Positions 23,344-38,900 of a stretch of DNA of 64,000 bases are shown here, piece after piece (the stretch's first letter is position 1; every line of letters starts with the position of its first letter). Below the pieces are notes generated by a model, which saw nothing but the letters and a program-made list of their open reading frames with translations, was not told where the DNA came from and did no database searches. The DNA comes from Malus domestica (taxonomy: Eukaryota > Streptophyta > Magnoliopsida > Rosales > Rosaceae): the NCBI RefSeq assembly GCF_042453785.1, contig NC_091673.1:14541501-14605500 (forward strand), given 5' to 3'. A program made the translations under genes and the position numbers.

Positions 23344-24326
23344 GGCCTTTGAAGTTTTTTCAGAGATGGAAGGAGAAGAACTAAATGTTGTCACCCTTAT
23401 AGAGCTCAGCTTACAGAACTATATATTCTGAATTTTAATATGTGTCTTTAATTCAAAGAAATGGCTTACATTCTTTTCCTTCATTGGGTTTGCCTCATGG
23501 AAGGGCCAAAGAATCCTTTATTTGAATTCTGCACACTCCCTTTCTTTCTACTACACATTGCTGTTTAGTTTTCGCTTTTAAATTAGATTAAATAAATCAA
23601 ATGAGATATGAGAATTAACATACGGAAATAAACAAATTATAATCACTTCTGCACGGCAGCTCTTTAGACTTTGATGGAATAAAGGATCCCTGCTAAGCAC
23701 ACAAAATAAAAGAATAAAGTTATACTTCTCTCTGTTTAATGCTTCTTTTCTGGCAAAAGACATGCGTATTATTGTACACAGTAGAGCTCGAGTGCTAACC
23801 AATTCATGTGTCACTATTTACGCGTCTGGAACCTTTACAGAATTTATCCCATAATCTGAATCGTTCGTTATTCGGATCCTCATTGAAATCTCACTCACTT
23901 CTACCAGAATTTGATGACAACGTTTAGCTGTCTGTGTGACTATATAAATGGATGAACATAGTGTTTTCAGATTTTGGTGAATTTGCAGGGAAGATCTTCG
24001 AACGAGGACTTAAAAAATGAACAGTTCGAATCAGTTATGAACTTTATTTCTTAAGCAAAAACCAGAGTTCATATGCTGCGTAAAATATCCAATAAACTGT
24101 CAAATGATTCAATTAAGGCTCTCCGATCTACACGATTTCTTCGATACAAGAAAACATTCTACAAAGTTGAGCATGACATGAACAATCACTGACAATGGGA
24201 CCTTTATTTACAAAGGAACTTCTCAAAAGGATTTAAAAGGTCAAGGAATATGCTGCCCACACTTGGCTACTTTGTCCCAATTAGCTGCGTTTTAGGCCCC
24301 AGTGGATTATCTTCGGCGAATTGGTT
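23344..24326. other. AWPM-19 promoter and GLN2 3' flank
   Basis: The left part is upstream sequence of the AWPM-19 gene. The right part, from about 24000 to 24326, is the likely 3' UTR of GLN2, with an aataaa-type signal on the minus strand near 24208. Between them I see no gene. Confidence 0.5.
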
Positions 24327-27261
<2,935 letters not shown>

Positions 27262-27277
27262 TTCGGCCTACTCCTCA

Positions 27278-28308
27278 CTGAAAAACAGTATAAACCATCA
27301 TCAAGGACTTGTAAGTAAACGGATCATGGCGTCTTAACATCAAGATCCATCGAACTTACGAAATTAAGATCAAAATACAACAGTTTGATGATAAATCTTC
27401 ATGTGAGAGTAAGAATACTCAGCATTGCCACTTCAAATTACTGTATAACTAATGAAATTGCATTCCTTCCATTATATAACATGAGATGACCAAGTGTTTT
27501 CTTGTTATTATACAATTTAACTATGAAATTCATCGAATTGACCGCCTAATCTCTCCTTTTGTTTTGTTTTTTTTTGTATGAATATGCATTATCTATTCTT
27601 TCTTGCTATTCCCAAATCTATGTTTAAGCGTTAGTTTCTTAGCATTACCACAATTGTTTTAACATGGTTAACATTTTGTGAGCTTTACAAGTTAGCGCTA
27701 GTTTCTTAGAACAAAATTACCACTAGTTGGTAGTGCACAACAGCGTTTCGAAATTACTATTCGTGAAAATTGTTGTATAAAAAAGTCAACTTTAAGTATT
27801 GTTGGACGAGTAGTGTTATCTACACACTCATTTTTACCCCCACACACTTCTTATTAATTCTGCCATTTAATCTTATTCAATTCATTCAATTTGATATTTG
27901 AAAATTACGTGAATGTTCGAGAGATAAAAAATGGTACGTGGATAAAACTAGCGTATTGGACAAGTGGAAAGGAATTACAAAAAATAGTAAACGCACATTT
28001 GACAGCTGACAACTTTGACATTGTAAAGCATATACCAAATGACGTAACAGAGCCCCAATTAATAAACAAGGTAATAATAAATCTCACAAAAAAAAAAAAA
28101 AAAATGAAGAAGAAAAAGAAACAGAGAAAACAAATGTAGTCAAAACTCTACCATTTGGCAGACTTTTTGCAGCAGAGTTACAAATACAAGGCAAGAAATG
28201 ATAAAATGTAGTATCAGATACTGTTAGTTTTGACCGAATGCTTGACTACCCCATCAGCCATTAATAAAAAAAAAAAGTACATTACTTTCCAGTCCCCCAT
28301 TGATTTAC
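27278..28308 (-). other. GLN2 5' UTR intron
   Basis: An acceptor (tttttcag/tgaggag) at 27278 and a strong donor (cttcag/gtaaatc) at 28308 frame a 1,031-bp intron inside the 5' UTR, leaving 16 UTR bases before the ATG. Leader introns are common in plant GS2 genes. The part near the coding exon is repeated at 30286-30914. Confidence 0.75.
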
Positions 28309-28414
28309 CTGAAGACTGCTGCAACTTGGCTAGGAACTGGGTTGTGCTGGAACGAGCTTAAGAGAGAGAGGAGAGGAGATGTATTTTTGGTGGGGGAGTT
28401 TTATGTATAAAATA
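28309..28414 (-). promoter_or_regulatory. GLN2: GLN2 5' UTR exon and core promoter
   Basis: Read on the minus strand, a TATA-like tattttatacata (28401-28414) is followed about 30 bp later by a CT-rich leader (ctcctctcctctctctctta). The leader exon then ends at the donor at 28309. The start point, near 28375, is inferred from spacing only. Confidence 0.6.
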
Positions 28415-28417
28415 GTG

Positions 28418-28640
28418 GGTGATGGGCAAAAGATTTTGTTGGCCTTTCCTTAGCAGATAGGGGTGTGGATGTGTGGAGGAAAATAGTTTCTGGTCCCTTT
28501 AGAGGCTCCAAGAGAGGATCCAAGAGAAAGGCTTTGGATTATGTGAATATTTATGATAGGCATATGTAAGGAAAGGAAATAAAGTATGATTTTAATGCTT
28601 GGTCAAGGTTATATATTGCATTGTAAAGTAATATATTTAC
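28418..28640 (+). repeat. GLN2 upstream block, copy 1 (intact, empty-site reference)
   Basis: This upstream sequence (gtgggtgatgggcaaaagat to gtaaagtaatatattt) is the reference copy of a block that recurs in part at 30915-30999 and in pieces at 53757-55131. It lacks the gypsy insertion and both MITEs that interrupt the other copies, so it serves as the empty site for all three. Confidence 0.88.
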
Positions 28641-29402
28641 TTCCCCATAACAAGAAAGTCAATGGGGGATTGAATTTCATTGTTTATTATTCAATCACTT
28701 GCTTGTTTCGTTTGATTAGAAGAGATTTCATGTTCAATTACAAGAAACGAAGCAAACAACTAAGTCGGCAACGCTGCAGTCTAAGCGTTAGCGGTTCCAA
28801 CTCCTGATTTATATAACTCCTGATGGAATATCAATTGTAATGAACAAATTTCTTCTAGGGTTCGTATCGAAAAGGAACTTCAATTTAATGATAAAAATAG
28901 TCAACCATCTTGTATTTTGACTAACCACTAAAGAGATATGTCTAACCTTGCTAACGTGAAGCGGATACGAAGAATATATATATTGGCGGTCAGATTAATA
29001 CCTACCTACCTAGTTGTGGTTGATTCCATAATAATAACGCAGCTTTATTGTATGCATGTCACCTAGTCGTATAGGTATCATTATAAATATCATATGGTTT
29101 GTAGTATAAAAAAAAAGAAAAAAGGATTAGCTTCTTGATTCCAAGGAAATATATCATTATCATATACAAGGGGTGATCAACGTAATCATGTTCACTAGAG
29201 ATACAACTCAAACTTCAAAGTAAAAGCTTGAAAAGATGTATAAACTTCGATGACTTATGCTAAACTCATATTTAATCATACAATTCATTGGATGGACTAA
29301 TAATTGAGTTGTATAATATTTGATACATGGAACTGATTTTAACACGCTTTTTTTCTTCACACGTACACTCCATGCTTGTTTCTGAACTTTTAATTTAGTA
29401 AA
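28641..29402. other. Intergenic DNA between GLN2 and the repeat cluster
   Basis: AT-rich DNA with no supported gene. It replaces the position that the gypsy LTR occupies in the other two copies of the GLN2 upstream block. Confidence 0.4.
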
Positions 29403-29567
29403 GGTCGTACCCAGTGCACAAGGCTCCCGCTTTACGCAGGGTCTGGGAGAGGTGAATGTCGGCTAGCCTTACCCCCATTTATGGAGAGGCTGCTCCCAAG
29501 TCTCGAACCCGAGACCTACAGCTCATGGGCGAAGGCACTTGCCATCGCACCAAGTGCGACCTCTTAT
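29403..29567 (-). mobile_element. SINE, full-length, minus orientation
   Basis: The same family as at 25029-25191, in reverse orientation. The box B-like ggttcgagacttggg is better preserved here. It is flanked by a perfect 20-bp duplication beginning tgaacttttaatt (29383-29402 and 29568-29587). Confidence 0.93.
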
Positions 29568-29643
29568 TGAACTTTTAATTTAGTAAAGTAAAGAAAATCA
29601 ATCGACGACATCAAACAAGCATGCAAACAAAAATCAAAGGGTG

Positions 29644-30174
29644 CGATGAAATCAGTTCCGTTGATATATAATAAGGAGTAAGCCCTCTTTTTCTTCATTT
29701 CGAATAATCCAACAAATGCTTGGTAATGTTTGTTGGAGAAAAAGACATTATGAAAATTACACTTTTGGGACCATGGTGTGTCTTTATATAGAGATTTGAG
29801 ATGCACATTTCAAATGCGATTCCTTCGATCGAATGAGATCATATCTGCTGCTATCTGGTGGCTGAGTTTTTCACATGCTTTCCAGCCAAGCTTTGTGTGG
29901 CAGTGTGGGAGAGTCTCTTATTAGTCTTGCTAGCATCTGCACTTCTGAATCTCCAACAAATCTCTCAGCTTTTTAAGGTACAAAACAGTTTATAAAATGT
30001 TGACGCCAGTGTGATAATAATGTAGTACATGTGCGCGCCCATTTTGGTTTAGGAAATAGGTTACTTTAATCTGTTGGTTGAATGGAAAGAAACTTACATC
30101 TGAGACGTTACTGTGATGGTGTTTTAATGTATCTAACTTTGTCACATGATATTTTGTTACTGATTTAAGATACC
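29644..30174 (+). repeat. Block X, copy 1
   Basis: About 530 bp that is near-identical to 56409-56940 (gaaatca.ttccgttgatat to ttaagatacc). Here it joins directly to the GLN2 exon 1 fragment at 30171-30174. In the other copy the sequence runs on into different DNA. No protein is recognised in it. Confidence 0.88.
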
Positions 30175-30264
30175 CCACATCTTTGCTGTCATAGGACTGG
30201 CAGTGGTTGAGCTCTTTGTAATCTTCATCTGCCATTGTGAAGTGGGTGCCAAAATCTGCGCCAT
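30157..30264 (-). pseudogene. Orphan GLN2 exon 1 fragment (35-residue frame)
   Basis: The start matches GLN2 ([20 protein letters not shown]) with N8T and R17K changes. It runs through the first ~31 residues of the transit peptide, then crosses the junction at 30171-30174, adds ILNQ and stops at 30157-30159. Upstream, the 5' UTR acceptor and part of the leader intron are kept (30286-30914). The leader exon and core promoter are missing because 27893-28552 of the parent is absent. It has no catalytic part. Confidence 0.9.
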
Positions 30265-30914
30265 TTCGGCCTACTCCTCACTGAAAAACAGTATAAACCA
30301 TCATCAAGGACTTGTAAGTAAACGGATCATGGCGTCTTAACATCAGATCCATCAAACTTACGAAATTAAGATCAAAATACAACAGTTTGATGATAAACCT
30401 TCATGTGAGAGTAAGAATACTCAGCATTCCCACTTCAAATTACTGTATAACTAATGAAATTGCATTCCTTCCATTATATAACATGAGCTGACCAAGTGTT
30501 TTCTTGTTATTATACAATTTAACTATGAAATTCATCGAATGGACCGCCTAATCTCTCCTTTTGTTTTGTTTTTTTGTATGAATATGCATTACCTATTCTT
30601 TCTTGCTATTCCCAAATCTATGTTTAAGCGTTAGTTTCTTAGCATTACCACAATTGTTTTAACATGGTTAACATCTTGTGAGCTTTACAAGTTAGCGCTA
30701 GTGTCTTGCCCTCGAACTTGTGACATCTTCCAACATTCAAAACAAAATTACCACTAGCTGGTATTGCACAACAGCGTTTCAAAAATACTATTCGTGAACA
30801 TTGTTGTATATAAAAAAAGTCAACTTTAAGTAGAAGTAGTACTATCTACACACTCATTTTTACCCTTCTCCCACACCCCTTATTAATTCTACCATTTAAT
30901 CTTCTTTAATTCAT
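30175..30914 (+). repeat. Duplicated GLN2 exon 1 / leader intron segment
   Basis: Near-identical to 27174-27893, with scattered substitutions and small indels, including a short extra piece near 30706-30740. After 30914 it jumps to sequence matching 28552 onward. The copy therefore carries an internal deletion of about 660 bp relative to the parent. Confidence 0.92.
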
Positions 30915-30999
30915 TTGATAGGCATATGTAAGGAAAGGAAATAAAGTATAGTTTTAATGCTTGGTCAAGGTTATATATTGCATTGTAAAGTAATATATT
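30915..30999 (+). repeat. GLN2 upstream block, copy 2 (cut by the gypsy LTR)
   Basis: Matches 28552-28640 up to taatatatt, then the gypsy LTR begins at 31000. It contains the uninterrupted site aaagtatagttttaatgc, which in copy 3 is filled by the MITE at 54869-55080. Confidence 0.9.
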
Positions 31000-33900
31000 T
31001 GTTGAACAACAAAATAACTGAAGATGAATGGAAGTAAAGCTGCACATCAAAACCAAAGAGATAAAAAAAATCCTACCGTTGTGTACGAAGACATCAGGCA
31101 AGCTTCCAAAGCAAAGAGTCACCACCAAAAGACACCTGCAACAAATCATGAATAAAAAAATGAAGTTGCGGAATATTAATCAAATCCAAACAAAACGGAA
31201 AAAAATGAATGAAGCCTTACTGACCGTTCTGTTCTTCTTTTCAAAGAAAATAACGAATAGTAAAACAATGGTGCGGGAGAAGCTTGTGTGGAAGAACTGA
31301 TCAAAAGAAATTCAAAAAAAGGTTTGGAAGAATGTTATTTATCTAAAACTACCAAAATGGGGGAATTTGAATTGCTTTCTTTGTTAGTCGCCTAGCATGA
31401 GATAAACCCCTAAATAAAAAAAGAGTTTTGCGGCAAACAAACTTCTCAAAAGAAAATAGGAATGCTTCCGCCCACGTGAAGTCCTGCTTAGACTTGGAAA
31501 TCCAAGTCAACAAGGAGAAGAAACGAGAACCGAAAATAAAGAATAAAAAAAAGGAAACAAAAAGAAAATATGTATTTCTTCCTACAAAAAGGGGAAAGTT
31601 ACGTGGAACAAGGGCTTCCTATTTTTTTCTGCAAGACGTGGAAGATTGCACAGTTAGTGGGAGAGGTTAAGAGAAAGTGGCGGAAGACATGGCCTCCATC
31701 TCCCCACGTAAAAAAAAACTCTAGAGCTCTCCTAGGATGTCTATAAATAGGCATCAGCTACAGTAAGAAAAGAGAAAAGAAAAAAAAAATAGGAGGAGGT
31801 ATTCTGCAAAAATTGAGAGACAACGGAGAAGAACAGACGGCAGAGATCTTGAGAAAGTTGGAGAGAAATCAAAGAAGTGAACTACTACGGAAATTCAACG
31901 AGACAAAGGCAAACAGAGAAGAGAATACACGACAAAGGAAAGCAACAAAGCATTTAAAGGTACAAATCCATCCTTCTAAATCTTTCTTTCTTTGGTTTCT
32001 CTCAGTTTTGCAAGAAAAAAAAGAAACAATTTGCTTCTCCGACCTCTCCCATTCCCCAACTTTCTATCAAGTTGCAGCCCAACAAACTGCAACAAAACCA
32101 CCACATCCCTCTGCCGCCGCGGCGGCGATATACAATGGAAATTTCAACAAAACACAATGGTTGGATTCAACCCAATTTCAAAAGGAAGAACCAGTTGCAT
32201 GGGTGCCCAAAGAAGTTTGGAAGTATGATTTGCATGGAGGAACAATGCCTACCCACCGTGCCCAACAATGATTCTGAAATTCATCAACGACGCAAGGGTG
32301 GTTTCCGAATGAGACAAGCCATAGATGTACGAGAACGCCACCGAGAATCTCTGCCCAACTTGCCGATGCGATGCCACCGAACACCACCACTTCAACAACA
32401 CCGACGGCCACAGCAGCCTCTCTGTCCTCCAGCCTAGCGTCGCAGCATGCTCCATTTTCTCACCGACGGCGTAAAAGAAGATGGTCATGAACGAAGTCCT
32501 CCGCCGTGAGAATAACAACCGCAGTGGCTGCTGAAGTTGAAATGGTTGTTGCTGCTCCATTTTAGGAGTTCATTTCAAAGAATTTGGTGGTTGCTGCTGC
32601 TTCGTTTTAGGAGCTTATTTCGAAGAATTTGGCAGTTACTGCTGCTCTGTTTTAGGAGCTCATTGGGAAACTTCGAATTAAGAGGAATAAGACTCGAAGA
32701 ATTTGGCACAAAGTTGGAGAAAGAAGTCACACCAAAAAGAAGGATGCTTCCAGCAAAGAAAAAAACCCTGTCGCAGCCGTTGTCTTGGAGTTAAGAAGAA
32801 TAGGGGTTGCTGACGATAAAGAAAAAGAAGCAAAGTCCACCTAAACTGGTTCCTTTGTTCCGCAGAGAAGAAGACTATTGGTTAGTGAAGTAGGAGAACG
32901 AGCGTCCGTGGTTCGGGATGTCGACAAAGAAGAAAATTACTTTCAGAAATTACAAAAGGGTTCCCGTTCAAACCAAAGTCTCCTGTCGGTGCCGCTGTTG
33001 TCCATGTTTCACGACCAAAAACTCCCTGCCATGATGCCTTCTTGAATTGCTAAGAGTGATCTAGATCACTCGGATGAAACTCGAATCCAAAATCAATCCT
33101 GCAAAAGGTGCTCTCTGCTGTCTTGCCAAGCCATTACTGACCCAGCATGGAAGCCATTTAAAGACCCGGTCGTTATAAACGAAGCAGTCCAAAAATGGCA
33201 ATAGCAAGAAGTTTTCCTTCTGTCTAAATGTGAAGAGAACAAGAGTACCCAAGAACTCCATTCACCGCCGTTGACATCAAAACCTAGATAAACATCAAAA
33301 TCTCGGTTTAACCTATTGATCATGGTTATCCTCAAAAGCCCTTGGTGTTCTTCCTTGCGACAAAAACCCAAAAAAAGCCCAGCCAAAGAAGAATGGGCTT
33401 TGCTTGTTGCTGAACAAAGTTTCTTTCAAATTCTGTCTAAATTAGGAATTGGAAGAAATGATTTCCAACTAGCAAATAAAAAGGTGAAGAGGTGACGTTT
33501 GTCATGACTCTAATTAAAGACTAGTTTGATCCTACGAGAACAAATCCAAACAGGAAGTTGTAGCTTGAATTAATTCATGGGCATGATTGAATTAGTTCAT
33601 AGACAAAAGAGAGCTTGTTTTAAAATATAAAAAAAAAGCTTAGCACATGGTGATTTTCAAATGAGCAGCTCACCGTTAAATGTTGGTTGAAAGTTTAATC
33701 AAAAGCATGGAGACAAAAGCTACAAGCCAAAAGCAAAGGAAGGGAAAAAGTTTAAAACTCAAAAGGAAAGACAAGTAAAAAAAGTCTTTTTCACCAAAAA
33801 AAAGGGACCAGCTTTCTTGCTTTCAAAGACAAATTTCAAATAGGATTGAATTCCTACGAAACCTATTGGAGAAGGAAGCTGCAAAGGAAGAGGAAAAATA

Positions 33901-34148
33901 AAATACCTCTCATGTGAGTTTATCACAAGTATGACCTCCATCAAGTTAAAATTAAACATGGAGCAAGAAATAGTACCAAGCCAAAGTCAAATGCCAAAAC
34001 TAAATATTAGTGGGTTTTATTACAAATATACCCGTTAATTTCATTTGACAAATGAAGTGGTACAAAACCACGAAAGCTTTTCAATAGTCATCCAACCATA
34101 AAGTTTTCTCATAAGGCACAAAGCCACTCCAAATTCAAATGGCACAAA

Positions 34149-35962
34149 TGAAGGAAATCTTTTGGGAAAACATGTTCATTTGAGCAACATCATATAGCAT
34201 GCAATTAACAATTAAAGGCGGAATCATGCTTACATGTACTCAAAAACAAAACATGACCATGAAATTCAAAGCCTAGTAGATTGGTGAACCAATAATCAAC
34301 TCAAAAACAAAGTGAGTTGAAATTTACCTTTGTAGATTCCTCTTTGCATAAGCAAAGGCTAATCACCCAAAGAGATAGGGCCTTCATTCCTTGCTTCTTA
34401 GATCCATGGATTTGGATGGAAGAATAGGTTCTCCAAGTTCCCAAAATTGAGAACCTCTAAGTCTCTACACCAAGGAGAGATTGGATGATGAATGAGTGAC
34501 CTTGGAGGATTAGATGACTAGCTAATCACCTCCAAGGTGTTGGCCTCTTTAGAGAGAAAATGGAGAGACAATTCTCACCCATTTTCCCCAAAAATAAACC
34601 CTTATTTCACTTAATGAATATTTAGTTATAAAGTCATTTATATAGTCACTTCTTTAAGTGACCTAAATAACCAAACAACCCTAATTCATCTTCATGGCCG
34701 GCCATATAGGGATTTATGGGCTTTTGGGCTTTAATGAATCTTTATTCATTAAATTGTCATACAACTTAAGTTAATGGGCTTGACGTTCGAAGCCCATTGG
34801 GCCTTAAGGTCCAAAACTATCCCGAAGTCTTTAACGAACTTATTCGTTTGATTAATTAACATATTAATTAATCCTTGCCATAAATAATTAAACCATTCAA
34901 TTAATCTTACTCATTTCATTTATTTCGTCCATCTCTACCTTACACGGTGTACGATCCATTAGGTTCCTTTTAGCGAGGTAGTGGGCGATTAAAACCATTT
35001 TACATCGATTGTGAATTGAAACTATTTTCAATTCTCCCTTTAGTGATTACACACGTTTAGGGCTTCCACAAACCATGAGTGACACCTAGCCGTATGTCAT
35101 GGTTACCCAAGCTAATCAGAAGAGGTGGAGAACCTATTCAGTCTGGGATTACAAATGCAATACGGTCTTTCTCTAATCTAATACTCTTGACCACATTGTT
35201 TGGTTTGATAGTTTATTTTCTCATGTCTACTATCCAATGTGTGTCTTGTGCTTATATGATTACCTTGAATGTGATTAGGAACGCATTCCCAAATCTCATT
35301 CATACTCTGGCCAGAGATTCAAATCATATCAGAGAGTATTCTCCTTCAAACGGTTTGAAGGTTAGAGATCCCTTGTTGCGCATTCACTTGTCTCCATAGC
35401 TAAGCGGCTTGACCCCAACGATGCCGTGGACACCCTCCTGGTGGGATGACTTTGACATAATCAAAGATCAAGGTCTTAACCACAAGACAACTATGATGCC
35501 TCAGGTCAAAGGACTACTTTGCATTATCCCAACCATGAGTTCTCATGTGACATGGAATATGAGAACTCTTCGTTGATCGCGTTCAGTGAACTCATTCTCT
35601 ATTGAGCACCTACCGTACTTGTCTTGATGTCACACACACCAATGACTAGAGACTAATCACTCTCCCTGAGAGAAGACATAGTACGTACCGATCTTGACGG
35701 ACTGTCAATGCCCAATTGGCAATCCTATGATCAGGAACGTTTAGGATGTGTCTACGAAAGAATGGTCTCAAGAATCTAACTTCATTAGATTACATTCTCC
35801 CAATCACAAATTCCTTGGACTTTATTGTTTAAGCATATAACATTTATATGAGACGGCTCAAACAATAATGTATGCCCTTTATATGTAAAACTAGATTAGT
35901 TTAACATGTGAAATGTCCGTAAAGTATCATCACATGATTGGCTTTAGGGCACATTTCCAACA
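34149..35962 (-). repeat. 3' LTR of the nested copia-type element
   Basis: The 1,814-bp copy at the low-coordinate end. Its plus-strand 106-residue frame (35079-35399) also occurs in the other LTR and has no known homology to me; I treat it as chance. Confidence 0.94.
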
Positions 35963-38900
35963 ATCTCCCACTTGCACTAGAGCCAATCAGCTTGGTCATC
36001 TTGATGATACCTCTTATGTAGTCATTTCATAAATGGCTGAATAGTAGGCCTAGACAGTGGATATCTATATGTGTTATCCATAGAAGCAACCTTGAGAATA
36101 ACGACGTCACCATTATACATGATTCTCAATCATGTGGTTCAGTCTCTCATTTGTGTTCGGATCTTGATGAGACCTTGATTCCCAGGCTTGAGCTATCGCC
36201 CCATTAGTGTCATACACTTTCTGGTTGGAACCGAATAGAGAGTTCATAAATGAACTTTCCCATCCAAACAACATTGTTGTAAACTTCTATATGGCAATAT
36301 ATCTTGCATTCATAATGGAACACACTAAAGTCATTACTTTAATGTTTCCATCCAAATATCTCTTTAGTCATAATAAAGAGATATCTGTTTATCTCTTCAT
36401 TCATAATGAAGAAACATCCAATGATGAATTAGATTCATAATCTAATACATTTACGTTTCCATTACGTTACTTTGATTCTTCCTCGATCTTTGAGGAATTT
36501 ATCCTTAAGTATTTCTTAAATACTTAAGGACTCACTTGACAGTTGCCATGGTTCTGATCCTGGGCTTGCACTGATATCGTCTTGTACCGTTCTAGGTACA
36601 ACTCATATCAATGTTTTTCATACAATATGAAATACATAAATCACCTTTCTGCGTATGCATAAAGGATTCTATTTACGCATTATTTCTTTGGGAGTCAAAG
36701 AGTACATTCCCTTTGAGAATGGCAACTTGCTAGTCTCACTAGAATCGTCCTTCTATTGAAGTTTATCATCATATGAGAAACTTTCTAGCATCCATTGTCT
36801 ATTATTAGGGATTGATATAATCCAATTATATCATGAAATATATCATTATAGATTTCCATCCCATGTATATAGACTATGTCTCCCATATACATTCTATCGT
36901 TTATAGAATGCTTAAAGTCATAACTTTAACGAAGAAGCTTTCTTTTCATTTCCAAAATTAATATATCATATATATTTAAATTTTTAGGAACATGATTAAC
37001 TCCCACTAATCTTTTGTAAACCTAGTAAACAAAAGATTCATTTACATCTTTATGAGAAATCAAACGATTTGATCCTTTTTCTCATAAAATGCAAATAGCT
37101 CCCACTAACTTGCTAAGATCCATGATGGATGGATCTCTACAACTTACATGTCTTGTGATTCATAGTTTTAGACATATATTATCAAGACTATCTTAATAAT
37201 GGTTTCGGAAACCCATATTATGTCAAAACATTGAATCACCATTTAGTTGTAGCTAGCAATCTTCGAATTAATTGAAACTAAGACTACGTCAAAAATGGTT
37301 CCTTTAAAGTCAACCATTCTCTTTGATTGTAGTCACCTTAAGCTACCAATTAGCTATGAAGGTTTCATTATTTCGAGTCAAATGGTACTTTACCATTTCC
37401 TTGAGTATATATCGTATATGCACTCAATGTAGTCATAAGGATTTTCATTCTTACTTCTTTCGAATTAAGAGGTGTAACTCTATGACATAGTCATAAAGTT
37501 CAAAACCATTCAACTGAGACGGTTTATAAATCCTTATCGACTACCTTGGAGCTTGTGGTATAGGAACTAGGTTGTTATATTTGTTGATTACTATCTTGTC
37601 TCTCAAAGAACCCATTCTTCGAGTTCTATCTCTCGTTCATTTGCTTTTAGGCAAATCACATTGTAGAATTACAATGAACTACCCAACAAAACAACATTTG
37701 TTAGTTGGTTTATAGAAGCGATATCCAAAAGTTATTTTAAGGATATCCTACAAGATTGTTATCTAACAAATATTGCTTATTAGCACACAACCCCAAATCT
37801 TTAACATGCTTAAGATTTGTCTTTCTTTCCAACTACATCTTATGGAGTCATGAAAATATTGGAAGATCTTCTCATTGACAATCATATTGTTTTAGAAGTA
37901 TATATCCTATATATGGGTAATTGATAATATCTAACGAACTAAATCTTATTCGAGTTCGTTCTTCTCCTAATGGAGAAATACATTATCTTATGATGCTATT
38001 TTCCTTGATATCTTTCAAGGAAACTTATCTAAAGTGTTACCTTTCCTTGGATCAAATCTAAGGAGGTAAATACTTTAGATGTCTTACTCATCAACTTACA
38101 TTACTTGAATTCTTTGAAACATTTTGCAAAGTATTCGGACTTGTGTTTATTCAAAATAAACTATAGTCCAACCGAGAGTGATCTTCGGTGAATGTTATCC
38201 AACATGAGTAGTATTATGTTTGTGGACAAGTGCCACTAACATCTAAGTGAATTAACCTCAACAACTTTGTGATTCTTTCTTCTTTCCAAAAGAATAAAGA
38301 TTCGAACATTTCGCCTCCATACAATTTTAACAAGAAGATATTGGATCCGGATCTAACGATCCAAAGCGTCCATTTATGACCAACTCGTAATTTATGTTTT
38401 AGAGGTATCACAACTTTAGTTGGGATTAGTCACTATCTTGCAACCTTTTGGGTTTTAAGCATCATTATTTTCTAAACAGTTAACACCACCATATTATCTC
38501 TACTATAGAGATAATTAATTAGATTACCATAATCCAATCATTGATTAATAAAGAACATTGTTTTGTCAAACAAAACATTTATCCATTTCACATAGTGACG
38601 GAATTTAGTTCCTTAAAATTGGAATATAAAGACAATCTATGTTTTTCCAATTTCTTTGGTAGTTCATATGAGGAAGTAAGTACCATCTGCTTTCGCAGAG
38701 ATCTACATTTGATTCACGCTTCGAATGTGAAGTACTTTCTCTTCTCTCATTTATCTTCTACTTCTTATTAGTCACACTTTTACAACGATTTGTAAAACAT
38801 AGTTACTAATACGGAATCAAGCATTCAAGTAGAAGAACCAACTGTTTTGAACTATTCAAGAACAATTTACAACACCTTCGAAAGGTGTGTTCTTGACACT

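Noticed and set aside
23344-23394. N-terminal extension of the AWPM-19 protein
   Set aside because: The extension opens at GTG, not ATG, and the family starts close to the first membrane segment, so 23343 was chosen.
31813-32437. 152- and 121-residue plus-strand frames in the gypsy LTR (and the copies at 55975-56437)
   Set aside because: They follow a TATA-like motif and are purine-rich leader sequence of the LTR. The copies differ by frameshifting indels, which argues against protein selection.
35079-35399. 106-residue plus-strand frame in both copies of the 1,814-bp LTR (also 42909-43229)
   Set aside because: Identical only because the LTRs are nearly identical. It has no recognised domain, lies antisense to the element and begins at a non-ATG codon.
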